A stretch of 64,000 nt of DNA from Streptomyces sp. Je 1-332 (GCF_040730185.1 NZ_CP160402.1:4836001-4900000); one strand, 5' to 3'. Shown: positions 34,532 through 44,320, numbered from the stretch's first letter. Numbers and translations: made by a program. Notes: generated by a model from the letters alone, not told the origin.

Positions 34532-35855
34532 GGCTCACCTCCGCCTGTCCGACGCCGACCTCGACGTGCAGCTCTAGCCTGCCGCCGTCCTTGCTGCCCG
34601 CGGGCGGGTCCAACGTCACCGACTTCTCCTTGCCCGGAGCGATGTCCACGTCCCCCTTGCGGTCGTCCGGCAACTGGATGTCGCCGACGCCCACTTCGAT
34701 GTTCAGCTCCACCGTGCTGTTCCGCGGCAGGATCACCTTCAGCTGACCTGCTCCCACCTCGGCGCTGGTGCTCAGGGTCTGTCCCTTGCCGGGGCCGGCG
34801 CGGGTCAGGTCGAGCGTGCCGACGCCTGTCCCCAGTTCGTACTGGGGCCGGACCTGCTCCACCGCGGTCGGCTTCCATTCCGTCTCCGCCCAGGTGGTGG
34901 TGATGTCCTTGGGCAGCGCGGCCGAGCCCGCCAGCAGCCCGGCCGTGATCACCGCGAGCACGATCGAGCCCACGCCGGTGCGCCCGAGGAAGGCGCTGAT
35001 CGCGATGCCGATGCCGAACACGGCGAGCGCGAGCGCGAGGCCGGTCTGCAGGCTGGTGCCGAGGGGCTGCTCCGCCCACGTGAGGCCGGTGCCGAGACCG
35101 CCGGCCAGCAGCGCTCCCAGGAAGATGAGGCCGCCGATCCAGCGCGGGCCCCGCGGCTTGGGCGGCCGCGGCGCTTCGGGCTGCCACTGCCGTATCGGCC
35201 CGTGCGGGGGGTCGGGCTGATACCCGACGGTCACTCCCTCGGGCCCCCAGAAATAGCCCGAGATCCCGTCGTGCGTGCCGTCCTTGATGATCGGGTCCCG
35301 CCACCAGGAGGGGGCGCCGGCAACCGGTGGTGCCTTCGCCTCGGGCGGGGCGTCCGCCGCGGCCTGGGCCGCCACCGGGTCGGGGTCGGTCGTGCCGCGC
35401 TGCTGCGACCAGTACCCCGCACCCGCGAGGAGCAGCGCGAGGCCGGTCGCGAAGGTGAGCGCACCGCCGTTGTTCAGGAGGGAGAGGAAGACCCCGCAGC
35501 CGACGAGCGCGAAGAGCACGGCCGTCAGGGCCTGGCCGTCCACCCGGCCGGAGAGGAGCCTGCGCGCCTCGTTCTCCTCCTCGTCGTCGAAGGGGACGAA
35601 CAGCCACGCGAAGCCGTAGAAGACAAGGCCAAGTCCGCTGGTGACGGAGAGGAGCGCGAGCCCGATCCGGAAGATCACCGGATCCATGTCGCAGTGCTGA
35701 CCGAGCCCCGCGCACACACCGCCCAGCTTTTTGTGCCGGCGGTCGCGGCGGAAGCCCCGCACGACCATCGGCCCGCCCGGCTCCCGCGCCGTGGCGGTGA
35801 GGGGATCGCGCGGCGCGGCCTGCGGGCCCGTCCCGGCGGGCTGCTCGTCTGTCAT
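34518..35855 (-). CDS. PspC-domain protein with LiaF-like C-terminal domain
   Basis: 445 residues from ATG 35855. After a 30-residue leader the PspC domain is clear (about 33-95: K-K-L-G-G-V-C-A-G-L-G, then a helix ending W-L-F-V-P-F). Four or more further helices with loops follow, one loop resembling a W-W-R-D-P-I motif, and the C-terminal 120 residues form a beta-rich domain with V-I-L-P-R-N-S-T-V-E-L-N-I-E-V-G-V-G and a second V-E-V-G-V-G, as in LiaF. In Firmicutes LiaF inhibits LiaRS; here the protein is divergent from a PspC-sensor kinase and a response regulator, which suggests an analogous three-part envelope-stress module. No ribosome site is obvious. Confidence 0.85.
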   Translation of the reverse strand: MTDEQPAGTGPQAAPRDPLTATAREPGGPMVVRGFRRDRRHKKLGGVCAGLGQHCDMDPVIFRIGLALLSVTSGLGLVFYGFAWLFVPFDDEEENEARRLLSGRVDGQALTAVLFALVGCGVFLSLLNNGGALTFATGLALLLAGAGYWSQQRGTTDPDPVAAQAAADAPPEAKAPPVAGAPSWWRDPIIKDGTHDGISGYFWGPEGVTVGYQPDPPHGPIRQWQPEAPRPPKPRGPRWIGGLIFLGALLAGGLGTGLTWAEQPLGTSLQTGLALALAVFGIGIAISAFLGRTGVGSIVLAVITAGLLAGSAALPKDITTTWAETEWKPTAVEQVRPQYELGTGVGTLDLTRAGPGKGQTLSTSAEVGAGQLKVILPRNSTVELNIEVGVGDIQLPDDRKGDVDIAPGKEKSVTLDPPAGSKDGGRLELHVEVGVGQAEVSRATS

Positions 35856-35905
35856 GTGTCCATGGTGACGGGCCGAAGGCCGCCGCGGCAGTCGGGACAA
35901 CCCTG

Positions 35906-35999
35906 GCCGAACCCTGAGATCGTCCCTGACACACCCCTGCCCCGACCTCCGGGCCCCTGCCGTCCGGGTCGTAGATCAGGGACGTCTCGGGGGTCGACC
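35906..35999. promoter_or_regulatory. Pair of near-identical inverted sites between the divergent PspC genes
   Basis: Complement of 35906-35930 reads TCAGGGACGATCTCAGGG followed by TTCGGCC; 35976-35999 reads TCAGGGACGTCTCGGGGG followed by TCGACC. The two ~25-base sites are in opposite orientation, about 51 bases upstream of the pspC start and 25 bases upstream of the kinase start, as expected for activator sites at two divergent promoters. Confidence 0.55.
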
Positions 36000-36011
36000 C
36001 TGATGCCCGCG

Positions 36012-36025
36012 CACGCGTACGCGTG
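36012..36025. promoter_or_regulatory. 14-base palindrome at the start of the sensor-kinase gene
   Basis: CACGCGTACGCGTG is perfectly palindromic; its last G is the first base of the GTG start codon. Possible operator or mRNA hairpin affecting initiation. Confidence 0.4.
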
Positions 36026-37329
36026 TGAATATCGGAGACATGCCGGAAGCCGCAGCAGTACCCATCGAAGACGAGCGGCCGCTGCGAAAGCTCTATCGCA
36101 GCGGTGACGGCCGTTGGCTCGGCGGTGTCGCGCGCGGCCTCGCCGGCCATCTCGGCCTTCCCGTCGTCTGGGTGCGGCTGATCTTCGTCGGACTGTTCAT
36201 GGCGGACGGGCTCGGCGCGCTGTTGTACGCGGCGTTCTGGTTCTTCGTGCCGCTGGGAGTCGGCGGCGTCGACGCCCAGCGGCCACCCTCACCCGTCACC
36301 GCGGAGATATCGCCCGACGGGCGACGCAGACTCGTGGCCCGCAAACCGGACAAGGGCCAGCTCGTCGCGTTGCTCGCGATGGTGATCGTCGCCATGGTCT
36401 TCGTCGGCAACGTGGACCTGGGCAGTTCGACCAAGGCCTATCTCTGGCCGACCCTGCTCGTCGCCGCCGGTGTCGCCCTGGTCTGGCGGCAGGCCGACAA
36501 CGCCCGCCGGGCCCGCTGGATGGCCGTCGGCCGTCGCAGGCGCACCCTGACCATCGCCCGCGCCGGGGCGGGAGTGCTGCTGGTCGGCGCCGGCGTCTCC
36601 GGCATAGTCGTGCTGCAGGGCTCCACCTCGCACCTCAGCTCCGTGCTGCAGGCCGCGCTCGCCGTTCTCGTCGGCGTCGCGCTGCTCGCCGGCCCCTATC
36701 TCGTGCGCATGATGCAGGACCTCTCCGAGGAGCGGCTGATGCGCATCCGTGCCCAGGAGCGGGCAGAGGTCGCCGCTCATGTGCACGACTCGGTCCTGCA
36801 CACCCTGACCCTGATCCAGCGCAACGCGGAGAACGCCGGAGAGGTGCGCCGCCTGGCCCGCGCCCAGGAGCGCGACCTGCGTCAGTGGCTCTACAAACCG
36901 GAGGGGACGGGCAAGGACGAGGCGGACGAGCCCGACACCCTCGCCGAAGCGGTGCGGCGCAACGCGGCGGAGGTCGAGGACAAGCACGGCGTCCCCATCG
37001 AGGTCGTCGTCGTCGGCGACTGCCCGCTGGACGACCCGCTCACGGCGCAGATGCAGGCCGCGCGCGAAGCAATGGTGAACGCCGCCAAGTACGGTGGCGA
37101 GGGCGGCGCGGTGCAGGTCTTCGCCGAAGTCGACGGGCAGACGGTGTTCGTGTCCGTCCGCGACCGTGGCCCCGGCTTCGATCTGGATTCCGTGCCGGAC
37201 GACCGCATGGGCGTACGAGAATCGATCATCGGCCGTATGCAGCGCAACGGCGGCACGGCGCGGCTGCGCGCGGTGCCGGGGGGCGGCACGGAAGTCGAGC
37301 TGGAGATGGAGAGGACGGCGACGACATGA
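36025..37329 (+). CDS. PspC-domain sensor histidine kinase
   Basis: 434 residues. N-terminal PspC domain (about 22-80: R-W-L-G-G-V-A-R-G-L-A-G-H-L-G-L, helix, F-F-V-P-L-G), three further membrane helices up to about 225, then a DesK/NarX-type kinase core: phospho-acceptor H254 in A-A-H-V-H-D-S-V-L-H-T-L, N-box A-M-V-N-A-A-K-Y, and R-D-R-G-P-G-F as G1. The Gly-rich end of the ATPase domain is compact. It presumably senses membrane or lipid-II stress and phosphorylates the next protein. Start GTG 36025; ATG 36040 is an alternative but its GGAG is only two bases away. The stop overlaps the regulator start (ATGA). Confidence 0.9.
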   Translation: MNIGDMPEAAAVPIEDERPLRKLYRSGDGRWLGGVARGLAGHLGLPVVWVRLIFVGLFMADGLGALLYAAFWFFVPLGVGGVDAQRPPSPVTAEISPDGRRRLVARKPDKGQLVALLAMVIVAMVFVGNVDLGSSTKAYLWPTLLVAAGVALVWRQADNARRARWMAVGRRRRTLTIARAGAGVLLVGAGVSGIVVLQGSTSHLSSVLQAALAVLVGVALLAGPYLVRMMQDLSEERLMRIRAQERAEVAAHVHDSVLHTLTLIQRNAENAGEVRRLARAQERDLRQWLYKPEGTGKDEADEPDTLAEAVRRNAAEVEDKHGVPIEVVVVGDCPLDDPLTAQMQAAREAMVNAAKYGGEGGAVQVFAEVDGQTVFVSVRDRGPGFDLDSVPDDRMGVRESIIGRMQRNGGTARLRAVPGGGTEVELEMERTATT

Positions 37330-38117
37330 GCGACGCGAGTGAGCCCGAGGGGCCCAGGGGCGGAACAGAGGGTGCGGCCGAGTCGGCACAGCCCGCCGAA
37401 GCGACGGCCGACGCGGCTGAAGCGACGGGTGCCGCCGCGGGCGGTGCCCCGGAGGGCCGCCGTGCGCGCGTCGTCCTCGTCGACGACCACCGGATGTTCC
37501 GTACGGGCGTCCAGGCGGAGATCGGCAGGACAGCGATCACCGGCGTCGAGGTCGTCGGCGAGGCCGCGGACGTCGACCAGGCGGTCACGGTCATCACGAC
37601 GACGCGCCCCGAGGTCGTTCTCCTCGACGTGCATCTTCCGGGCGGCGGCGGTGTCGAAGTGCTGCGCCGCTGTGCGCCGTTGATGTCCGATGCCGAGCGG
37701 CCTGTGCGGTTCCTCGCGCTCTCCGTGTCGGACGCCGCGGAGGACGTCATCGGAGTCATCCGTGGCGGGGCCCGCGGCTATGTCACCAAGACGATCACCG
37801 GCACCGACCTGGTCGACTCCATCTTCCGCGTGCAGGACGGGGACGCGGTGTTCTCGCCGCGGCTCGCCGGGTTCGTCCTCGACGCCTTCGCGTCGACCGA
37901 CGCGCCCCCGGTCGACGAGGACCTGGACCGCCTCACGCAACGCGAGCGCGAGGTGCTGCGGCTCATCGCGCGCGGGTATGCGTACAAGGAGATCGCCAAG
38001 CAGCTGTTCATCTCCGTTAAGACGGTCGAGTCGCATGTGTCGGCGGTCCTGCGCAAGCTCCAGCTGTCCAACCGGCACGAGCTGACGCGGTGGGCGACGG
38101 CGCGGCGGCTGGTCTGA
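37326..38117 (+). CDS. LuxR/NarL-family response regulator (partner of the PspC kinase)
   Basis: 263 residues. A 45-residue Ala/Glu-rich N-terminal tail precedes the receiver domain (about 47-170; D53/D54 acidic pair, phospho-acceptor D101 in V-V-L-L-D-V-H-L-P, T/S and K in Y-V-T-K-T), followed by a NarL-type helix-turn-helix (about 200-263; L-T-Q-R-E-R-E-V-L and S-V-K-T-V-E-S-H). The ATG at 37326 overlaps the kinase stop by four bases, so the pair is coupled. Likely targets are the paired inverted sites at 35906-35999. This is the last conserved gene before the accessory region. Confidence 0.93.
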   Translation: MSDASEPEGPRGGTEGAAESAQPAEATADAAEATGAAAGGAPEGRRARVVLVDDHRMFRTGVQAEIGRTAITGVEVVGEAADVDQAVTVITTTRPEVVLLDVHLPGGGGVEVLRRCAPLMSDAERPVRFLALSVSDAAEDVIGVIRGGARGYVTKTITGTDLVDSIFRVQDGDAVFSPRLAGFVLDAFASTDAPPVDEDLDRLTQREREVLRLIARGYAYKEIAKQLFISVKTVESHVSAVLRKLQLSNRHELTRWATARRLV

Positions 38118-38183
38118 CCTGACCGTCCGGTAGGCGCGTATGCGATCACGCGGTTACCCTGTGCGCGACGAGAGGAGGACGGA

Positions 38184-39443
38184 GTGCTGCTGAGGTTCCG
38201 CACGGCAAACGTACGGTCGCTGCGCGAGGAGCAGGAGCTGTCCTTTGTCGTCCCGTCGGGTGAGGAGTCGGACGCGGCGCGAGCTCTTCCGCTGTCTGAC
38301 GGGAAGTCCCTCCAGGTCTATCCGGTACTCGGCATCTTCGGCGCGAACGCTTCGGGCAAGTCCAATGTCATCAAAGCGTTGAAGAAGATGCGGGAAGCCG
38401 TCCTCAGTTCCTATGGGCCGTGGACCTCATACACGGGAGTACCTGACCGCGAGCCCTTCGGACTCGATGCGAAGGCGACAGCCGAGAGCACCTTCTACGA
38501 GGTCGACTTCGTGCTGGATGACGGCGTGCGGTGGACGTACGGCTTCGAACTCGGTGACAAGCGAGTCGAGTCGGAGTGGCTCCATGCCTACCCCAAGGGG
38601 CGGCGGCAGGTGTGGATGGACCGCGACGCCTCCCGCCAAAACGCATACGACTTCCCGGGCGAACGGGTACAGGACCGCGCCCGGCTCGCGCGCACGACAC
38701 GCCCCAATGCCCTGCTGCTCAGCCGGGCGGCCAGTGACAACCACCCTCAACTCTCGCGAATCTACGACTGGTTCAGGTCGAACCTGTGGGACATCTCCCC
38801 TGAGGTGGAGCTGAAGCAGCGCGAGGCCTACACGGCTGAAAGGCTGCTCGACGAAGAGACGCGAGACCGCGTACAAGAGCTGCTCCGTGTTGCCGACCTG
38901 GGCATTCGAGGTGCCGAGGTCGAGCGGCAACCGGGAGGTCGGGCGCCAGCGGTCAAGCTGTTGCACGAGGGCAGTGGGGATGAGCCCGTAGCCTTCGACT
39001 GGTCGCACGAGTCGTTCGGAACCCGCTCCTGGTTCGCGTTGATCGGGCCACTTCTGCTGGCGCTGGACAGCGGAGCCGTTCTGCTGATCGACGAGCTGGA
39101 CGCCAGCCTGCACCCGCGGTTCGCGGCAGAGGTGGTTCGCCTCTTCCAGGCGCCCTGGTCCAACACCAAGCAGGCGCAGCTGCTGTTCACGTCTCATGAC
39201 GCGTCGCTGTTGAAGACACCCCGAGGTGGCAGGTCGTTGGACCCAGGCCAGATCTGGCTCACTGAGAAGGACAAGGGCGGGGCCACGGAGCTCTATCCGC
39301 TGAGCGATGTCGATCCGGGGCCCGAAGAGGATCTCTCGGATTCCTATCTCGCGGGGGCTTTCGGAGGGGTGCCGAAGGTGAACCAAGGGCAGATCGGACG
39401 AAGAGTGCTGACCGCACTGACAGGGGAGGCCGAGCGTTCCTGA
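38184..39443 (+). CDS. AAA/ABC-type ATPase, RloA/AbiLi-like defence protein
   Basis: 419 residues from GTG 38184 (GAGGAGG about five bases upstream). Walker A G-A-N-A-S-G-K-S at 53-60, an SbcC/OLD-like long middle domain, signature-like F-G-T-R-S-W-F (278-284), Walker B L-L-I-D-E-L-D (300-306) with D-loop A-S-L-H-P, and switch His338 in F-T-S-H-D. It belongs to the AAA_15/AAA_21 type ATPases paired with RloB in abortive infection (AbiL) and hsd loci. The stop overlaps the next start by one base (TGATG), indicating a tight two-gene unit. It presumably senses infection or DNA and controls the RloB effector; no experimental basis in this window. Confidence 0.85.
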   Translation: MLLRFRTANVRSLREEQELSFVVPSGEESDAARALPLSDGKSLQVYPVLGIFGANASGKSNVIKALKKMREAVLSSYGPWTSYTGVPDREPFGLDAKATAESTFYEVDFVLDDGVRWTYGFELGDKRVESEWLHAYPKGRRQVWMDRDASRQNAYDFPGERVQDRARLARTTRPNALLLSRAASDNHPQLSRIYDWFRSNLWDISPEVELKQREAYTAERLLDEETRDRVQELLRVADLGIRGAEVERQPGGRAPAVKLLHEGSGDEPVAFDWSHESFGTRSWFALIGPLLLALDSGAVLLIDELDASLHPRFAAEVVRLFQAPWSNTKQAQLLFTSHDASLLKTPRGGRSLDPGQIWLTEKDKGGATELYPLSDVDPGPEEDLSDSYLAGAFGGVPKVNQGQIGRRVLTALTGEAERS

Positions 39444-40150
39444 TGGCGAGGGATAGGGGACGGGACAACCCGGGGCGGAGCAGGAAGCCGAAAGTGCTGC
39501 GGCGCGAGGTGTACGTCTTCACCGAGGGCGAGGTCACCGAGCCGGAGTTCGTCACGTTCGTGACGGACAAAGGCACACGAGCGGAGCCGGACCGCGAGAT
39601 CGTCTGCACCGTCGAGAATCTGAGCGCGCCGTCCAAGCGCCGTAAGCCCTTGCCGCTCGTGGACGAGGCGATCGACAAGTGGATCGACGTCGAGCGAGCC
39701 GCGAAGAAGGCGAAGTTGAAGCCGGACGACTGGAACTGGCCTCAGGTGTGGTGCCTCTTCGACCGGGATCAGCATGAGGACATCCCCACCGCGTTCGCAC
39801 GGGCGAGGCGGGCGAAGCTGCACGTGGCCTACTCCCACCCCTGCTTCGAGCTGTGGCGTCTGCTCCACTACAAGGACTCCACGAGTTCCTTCGGCGGGGT
39901 CTGCGACACCGCCGCGGACCGGCTCAGGCAGCAGCCCGGTTTCCCCCAGACCTACGGGCCCACCATTCAGTCGGTATCCAAGGAGCAGGCCAAGCGGGTC
40001 ATGCCGAAGCAGCTCAGCGGGAAGTATGCGAAGGCACGGCAGTACGCCAGGGCGCTCCCCGCACACACCGGACCAGATCAGAGTCGGTGGGATCCCTACA
40101 CCGACGTGTGGCGCTTCGTCGAGGACGGCTTGGACGTCGTGGATTACTGA
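39443..40150 (+). CDS. RloB family protein (AbiLii-like effector)
   Basis: 235 residues. RloB signatures: V-F-T-E-G-E-V-T-E (27-33) and C-L-F-D-R-D-Q-H-E-D (104-113), arranged as in a TOPRIM-like nuclease centre (Glu followed by D-x-D), and the diagnostic S-H-P-C-F-E-L-W-R-L-L-H-Y (131-143). Probably a nuclease or similar toxic effector controlled by the upstream ATPase, by analogy with OLD-type nucleases; the activity of RloB itself is not established as far as I recall. Translationally coupled to the ATPase gene and 100 bases upstream of hsdM, an association also known from Campylobacter hsd loci, where rlo genes were named. Confidence 0.85.
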   Translation: MARDRGRDNPGRSRKPKVLRREVYVFTEGEVTEPEFVTFVTDKGTRAEPDREIVCTVENLSAPSKRRKPLPLVDEAIDKWIDVERAAKKAKLKPDDWNWPQVWCLFDRDQHEDIPTAFARARRAKLHVAYSHPCFELWRLLHYKDSTSSFGGVCDTAADRLRQQPGFPQTYGPTIQSVSKEQAKRVMPKQLSGKYAKARQYARALPAHTGPDQSRWDPYTDVWRFVEDGLDVVDY

Positions 40151-40249
40151 AGGTGACTTCCCGTACGCGGTGAAATCCGGGTTGGCTGAAGCCGTAGGCT
40201 TCCCGGTGCAACCGGACGGAAAAGCCAGTCATCTCAGGGAGTGCCGTAC

Positions 40250-43093
40250 GTGGCCAAGCTCACGCTCGCGCAGCTGGAACGCCATCTCTTCGCGGCGGCA
40301 GACATTCTGCGCGGCACGATGGACGCCGCTGAGTACCGCGACTTCATCTTCGTGCTGCTCTTCCTCAAGCGCGTCAATGATGAGTTCGAGGCCGCGCGCG
40401 AAGTGGTCATCAACGAACGATTGGCGGAGGGCGACAGCCAGGAAGAAGCCGAGGACGAGGCTGAGTCGTACGAGTGGTACGGCCCGCTCGGCGCGATCTT
40501 CGTCCCGGAGGACGCCCGCTGGGACAAGCTGGCGGGGGCGGTCGACAATGTGGCGACGGAGTACCTCCAGCCCGCCCTGACCGCTCTTGAGACGCAGAAG
40601 GGCAACAGCGAGCTGCGCGGCCTCTTCGCGCACGTCAACTTCAACCGCATCGGCGGTGGCGGCAGCGGCAAGGGCTCGGCAGCGGCGCTGGCCGACAAAC
40701 GCCTCGCGGCACTCATCGAGCACTTCGGCAGTATCCGGCTGCGTGGCGAGGACTTCGAGTTCCCCGACATGATCGGCGCCGCGTACGAGTACCTGATCAA
40801 GGACTTCGCGGACTCCGCCGGCAGCAAGGGTGGTGAGTTCTACACCCCGCGTGCGGTCGTCCGGATGATGGTGGAGCTGGCCCGCCCGCACGGCGGCATG
40901 CGGGTGTACGACCCGTGTGTGGGATCCGGCGGAATGCTCATCCACGCGATGGAGTATGTCGACGAGCACGGCGGCGACTCCCGCAATCTCGGTCTCGCCG
41001 GGCAGGACGCCAACAGCGGCTCCTGGGTCATGGCCACCATGAACATGCTCTTCCACGGCGCCAAGAAGTTCTCGCTGCGGACCGGGGACACCCTCACCAA
41101 CCCGCTGCATCCGGAGAGCGATTTCGACCTGGTCCTCAGCAATCCGCCCTTCTCCATGGACTACAAGGCGGAGGAAGTGCCGCGCCTGACCGAGCGCATG
41201 CCGCACGGCCAGACTTCCGAGCGCGGCAAGGCCGACCTGATGTTCCTCCAGCACATGCTGGACATGGTGAAGAAGAAGGCCGGTGCGGTCTTCACGGTCA
41301 TGCCGCACGGTGTGCTGTTCCGCGGCGGCCAGGAGCAGAAGATCCGGGCGAAGCTGCTGATGGAGCACGACCTCATCGAGGCCGTGATCGGGCTCGCCCC
41401 GAACCTCTTCTACGGGACCGGCATCCCGGCGTGCGTGATCGTGCTGCGCCCGCCGGGCCAGCGGCGCCCGGACCGTCGTAACAAGGTCCTCTTCATCAAC
41501 GCGGACCGAGAGTTCCACGCGGAGCGCGCCCAGAACGTACTCCTCCCAGAACACATCGAGAAGATCGTCTCGACCTTCCACGCCTTCGAGGACGACGAGG
41601 TGTTCGAGGACGTCGACGGCTTCGCGAAGGTGGTCGACCGCGAGGAGCTGGAGCGCAACGACTTCAACTTCAACATCCGCCGGTACGTCGACAACACCCC
41701 GCCGCCCGAACCGCAGGACGTACGGGCGCACTTGGTGGGCGGCGTGCCGCTCGCCGAGATCGAGGCGAAGAAGCCGCTGCTCGACGCGTACGGGATCGGG
41801 GTGCGGGACCTGTTCGCGGCGCGGGCGGATGACCCTGCGTACGTCGACTTCCTGGCCGAGGGTGAGCGACCGGACGCGGCGCGGATCGGGGAGCTGGCGG
41901 CTGGTCGCGAGGCCGAGCTGTGGGCTGCTTTCGAGGAGTGGTGGACGTCCGAGACGGACCAGATCGCGACGCTGGAGCCGGTGGAGGGCGACGACCGCAC
42001 GGAGGAGGAGCGCAAGGCTCAACTAGCCCGGCTGCGGGGCGACTTGATCGGGTCATTCCGGGAGCGTCTGCTGGCTGTAGGGCTGCTTGACCAGTACGCG
42101 CTCGCGGGCGCGGTCGCCGGGTGGTGGCACGATGCGAAGAACGAGCTGAAGGCCCTGTCGGTCAACGGTTTCGCGGGCGTCGTGGACGGCTGGGTCGAGA
42201 CGGTCGAGACGCTGCTCGCGGCCGAGCCGGACCCGCGTACGGGTGGAGCGCGGGACCGTTCGGCGGCGGAGCGGCGTCAGGCGTACGACCACAAGGTGGT
42301 GGCGGCCATCGCTCCTGGGTTCCTGGAGGACCTGGCGTCGGCGGAGCGTACGCATGCGGCGCTGGACGCGAAGGTGAAGGCTGCGCTTGAGGCGGAGGCG
42401 GCGGTTGCTGCGGCGCGGGCTCTTGCCGAGGGCGGCTCCGAGGATTCTGAGGGCTCGGGATCGGGCTCGGGCTCCGGGGAGGTTGATCCGGAGCTGGTCA
42501 AGGCGGTGCTCGACAAGGCCGAGATGCGGGAGCTGACGAAGAAGCGGGCCGAGGCGAAGAAGGCCATCGAGGTCCTTGAGGACGACTTCTGGCCGGTGCC
42601 TGCGGTGCAGCGTAAGCGGGATGAGCAGCGGGAGAAGGTGGCTAAGAAGGCTGCGGGGGGCGTGGCTTCTGGCTCGGCATCGGCGTCGGCTTCGGCGAAG
42701 GGGCGGGCTCGGGCTGCGGAGCAAGTTGCTGCGGGGCAGGGGGCGTTGATGGAGCTTCCGGAGGCGGGCTCGGGTGTGGAGGCTGTAGAGGGGGCGTCCG
42801 CTGCTGCTGGTTCTGGCTCTGGGGCTGGTGCAGTGAAGAAGGCGGGGCTCACGCGGGCTAGGGAGGAGTTGGCCGAGGCCGGCGGTGAGCGGGACGTGGT
42901 GCTCGGCATCCTGCGGGATGACCTGTCCGGGAAGCTGGGCGGGCATGTGGTGCGGCGTCAGCGGGAGTTGGCTGAGGCGTATCGGGTGTGGGAGGGGAAG
43001 TACGGGGTTTCTTTGCGGGAGATTGAGGGGCGGCGGGAGAGGGCTGCGGGGGCGTTGGAGGGGTTCTTGGAGGAGCTGGGTTATGTCGGCTAG
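40250..43093 (+). CDS. hsdM: Type I restriction-modification DNA methyltransferase subunit, long form
   Basis: 947 residues from GTG 40250 (AGGGAG eight bases upstream; GTG 40241 is possible but sits on that site). HsdM N-terminal helical domain (about 5-130), Gly-rich connector, then the N6-adenine methyltransferase: G-G-E-F-Y-T-P-R, motif I D-P-C-V-G-S-G-G (221-228), motif IV N-P-P-F (298-301). A normal HsdM ends near 520-550; here about 400 more residues follow, helical and Glu/Lys/Ala-rich with two low-complexity Gly/Ser/Ala stretches (about 730-745, 805-865). The end overlaps hsdS by 11 bases. It forms the M2S methylase and, with HsdR, the restriction complex. Confidence 0.95.
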   Translation: MAKLTLAQLERHLFAAADILRGTMDAAEYRDFIFVLLFLKRVNDEFEAAREVVINERLAEGDSQEEAEDEAESYEWYGPLGAIFVPEDARWDKLAGAVDNVATEYLQPALTALETQKGNSELRGLFAHVNFNRIGGGGSGKGSAAALADKRLAALIEHFGSIRLRGEDFEFPDMIGAAYEYLIKDFADSAGSKGGEFYTPRAVVRMMVELARPHGGMRVYDPCVGSGGMLIHAMEYVDEHGGDSRNLGLAGQDANSGSWVMATMNMLFHGAKKFSLRTGDTLTNPLHPESDFDLVLSNPPFSMDYKAEEVPRLTERMPHGQTSERGKADLMFLQHMLDMVKKKAGAVFTVMPHGVLFRGGQEQKIRAKLLMEHDLIEAVIGLAPNLFYGTGIPACVIVLRPPGQRRPDRRNKVLFINADREFHAERAQNVLLPEHIEKIVSTFHAFEDDEVFEDVDGFAKVVDREELERNDFNFNIRRYVDNTPPPEPQDVRAHLVGGVPLAEIEAKKPLLDAYGIGVRDLFAARADDPAYVDFLAEGERPDAARIGELAAGREAELWAAFEEWWTSETDQIATLEPVEGDDRTEEERKAQLARLRGDLIGSFRERLLAVGLLDQYALAGAVAGWWHDAKNELKALSVNGFAGVVDGWVETVETLLAAEPDPRTGGARDRSAAERRQAYDHKVVAAIAPGFLEDLASAERTHAALDAKVKAALEAEAAVAAARALAEGGSEDSEGSGSGSGSGEVDPELVKAVLDKAEMRELTKKRAEAKKAIEVLEDDFWPVPAVQRKRDEQREKVAKKAAGGVASGSASASASAKGRARAAEQVAAGQGALMELPEAGSGVEAVEGASAAAGSGSGAGAVKKAGLTRAREELAEAGGERDVVLGILRDDLSGKLGGHVVRRQRELAEAYRVWEGKYGVSLREIEGRRERAAGALEGFLEELGYVG

Positions 43094-44318
43094 CGGGGCT
43101 TTTCCTTACGAGACTCTGTCTGACCTGGCTGATGTATCCGGTGGAGTGACCCTGGGGCGCGCTGTTCCAGAGGGCGCGAGCGTTGAACTTCCGTATCTAC
43201 GTGTTGCCAATGTGCAGGACGGATACATCGACACTGCCGACATGAAAACGGTCCGGGTTCTTCAGTCGGAGGTGTCGCGGTTTGCTGTCCGGCGAGGTGA
43301 CGTTCTCCTAACGGAGGGCGGGGACTTCGACAAGCTTGGGCGTGGGGCCGTCTGGGATGGGCGGCTGGAGCCGTGCCTGCACCAGAACCACGTATTCCGA
43401 GTGCGGTGCAGAGAGTCGGTGCTGCTGCCTGAGTACCTCGCCTTGTATTTGGCCTCTGACGAGGGGCGTCGCTACTTTTTGAGCATCGCCAAGCAGACGA
43501 CGAACCTGGCGACTATCAACTCATCGCAGTTGAAGGCGATGCCTATCTTGTCTCCTCCGCTGGCTGAGCAGCGGCGCATTGTCGAAGTGCTCGCGGCGTT
43601 GGCTCTCGAAGAGCGGGCTATCGAGGCGGCTATCGCCAAGCTGAACACGGTGCGGCATGGCGTGCTGATCTCGGCGATCCCAGTTGCGTCAGACGTCGTC
43701 AGTGATGGTGACGGCGCTTGGCCGACGGTGCGTGAGGTCGGCGAGGTGCGTATGGGTAAGCAGCTGTCGCCGAGCAGCAAGGCTTTCGGCACGCAGCTTC
43801 CGTACCTCCGGGTAGCCAATGTCTTCGAGGGGGAGATCTCGTATGGCGACGTCAAGGAGATGGGGTTCTCGCCGTCGGAGCGCCAGACGTACAAGTTGGA
43901 GCCGGGTGACATTCTCCTAAATGAGGGTCAAGAAAACCTGCACATGGTGGGGCGCAGTGCTATTTACGAGGGAGCCCCTGGCGCGTACTGTTTTCAAAAC
44001 ACTCTCATTCGCTTCCGCCCGGGTGTAGATGTGTTGTCCGACTACGCTCAGGCGGTTTTCGTTGCTTGGCGTTGGCGGGGCGTGTTTGCGCGGGTGGCCG
44101 AGAAGACGAGTATCTCCCATCTGGGGGGCACGCGCTTCGCTTCGCTAGCCTTTCCCAAGGTTTCGCTCGAATCGCAGCGGAGTATTGTGGGGAAGCTCGC
44201 GGCATGGGATGAGCGGATTGCTAGTGAGCAAGGTGCACTAGCCAAACTGCGTAGCGTGAAGAGTGGCGTGATTGATGACTTGCTGTCGGCGAGGGTGCGC
44301 TTGCGTGATGTCGCGTAG
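43083..44318 (+). CDS. hsdS: Type I restriction-modification specificity subunit
   Basis: 411 residues from ATG 43083, overlapping hsdM. Two target-recognition domains separated by conserved helices: the first has G-V-T-L-G-R-A-V-P and [12 protein letters not shown], repeated in the second as R-M-G-K-Q-L-S-P-S and [12 protein letters not shown]; each is closed by a helix with [10 protein letters not shown] or S-L-E-S-Q-R-S-I-V. The half-repeat structure is what gives bipartite recognition sites. Base composition is clearly lower in G+C than the flanks (32 of 60 bases G+C at 43981-44040) and codons such as TTG and TTT are frequent, a sign of recent acquisition. The target sequence cannot be read from the protein. 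Confidence 0.93.
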   Translation: MSASGAFPYETLSDLADVSGGVTLGRAVPEGASVELPYLRVANVQDGYIDTADMKTVRVLQSEVSRFAVRRGDVLLTEGGDFDKLGRGAVWDGRLEPCLHQNHVFRVRCRESVLLPEYLALYLASDEGRRYFLSIAKQTTNLATINSSQLKAMPILSPPLAEQRRIVEVLAALALEERAIEAAIAKLNTVRHGVLISAIPVASDVVSDGDGAWPTVREVGEVRMGKQLSPSSKAFGTQLPYLRVANVFEGEISYGDVKEMGFSPSERQTYKLEPGDILLNEGQENLHMVGRSAIYEGAPGAYCFQNTLIRFRPGVDVLSDYAQAVFVAWRWRGVFARVAEKTSISHLGGTRFASLAFPKVSLESQRSIVGKLAAWDERIASEQGALAKLRSVKSGVIDDLLSARVRLRDVA

Positions 44319-44320
44319 GT

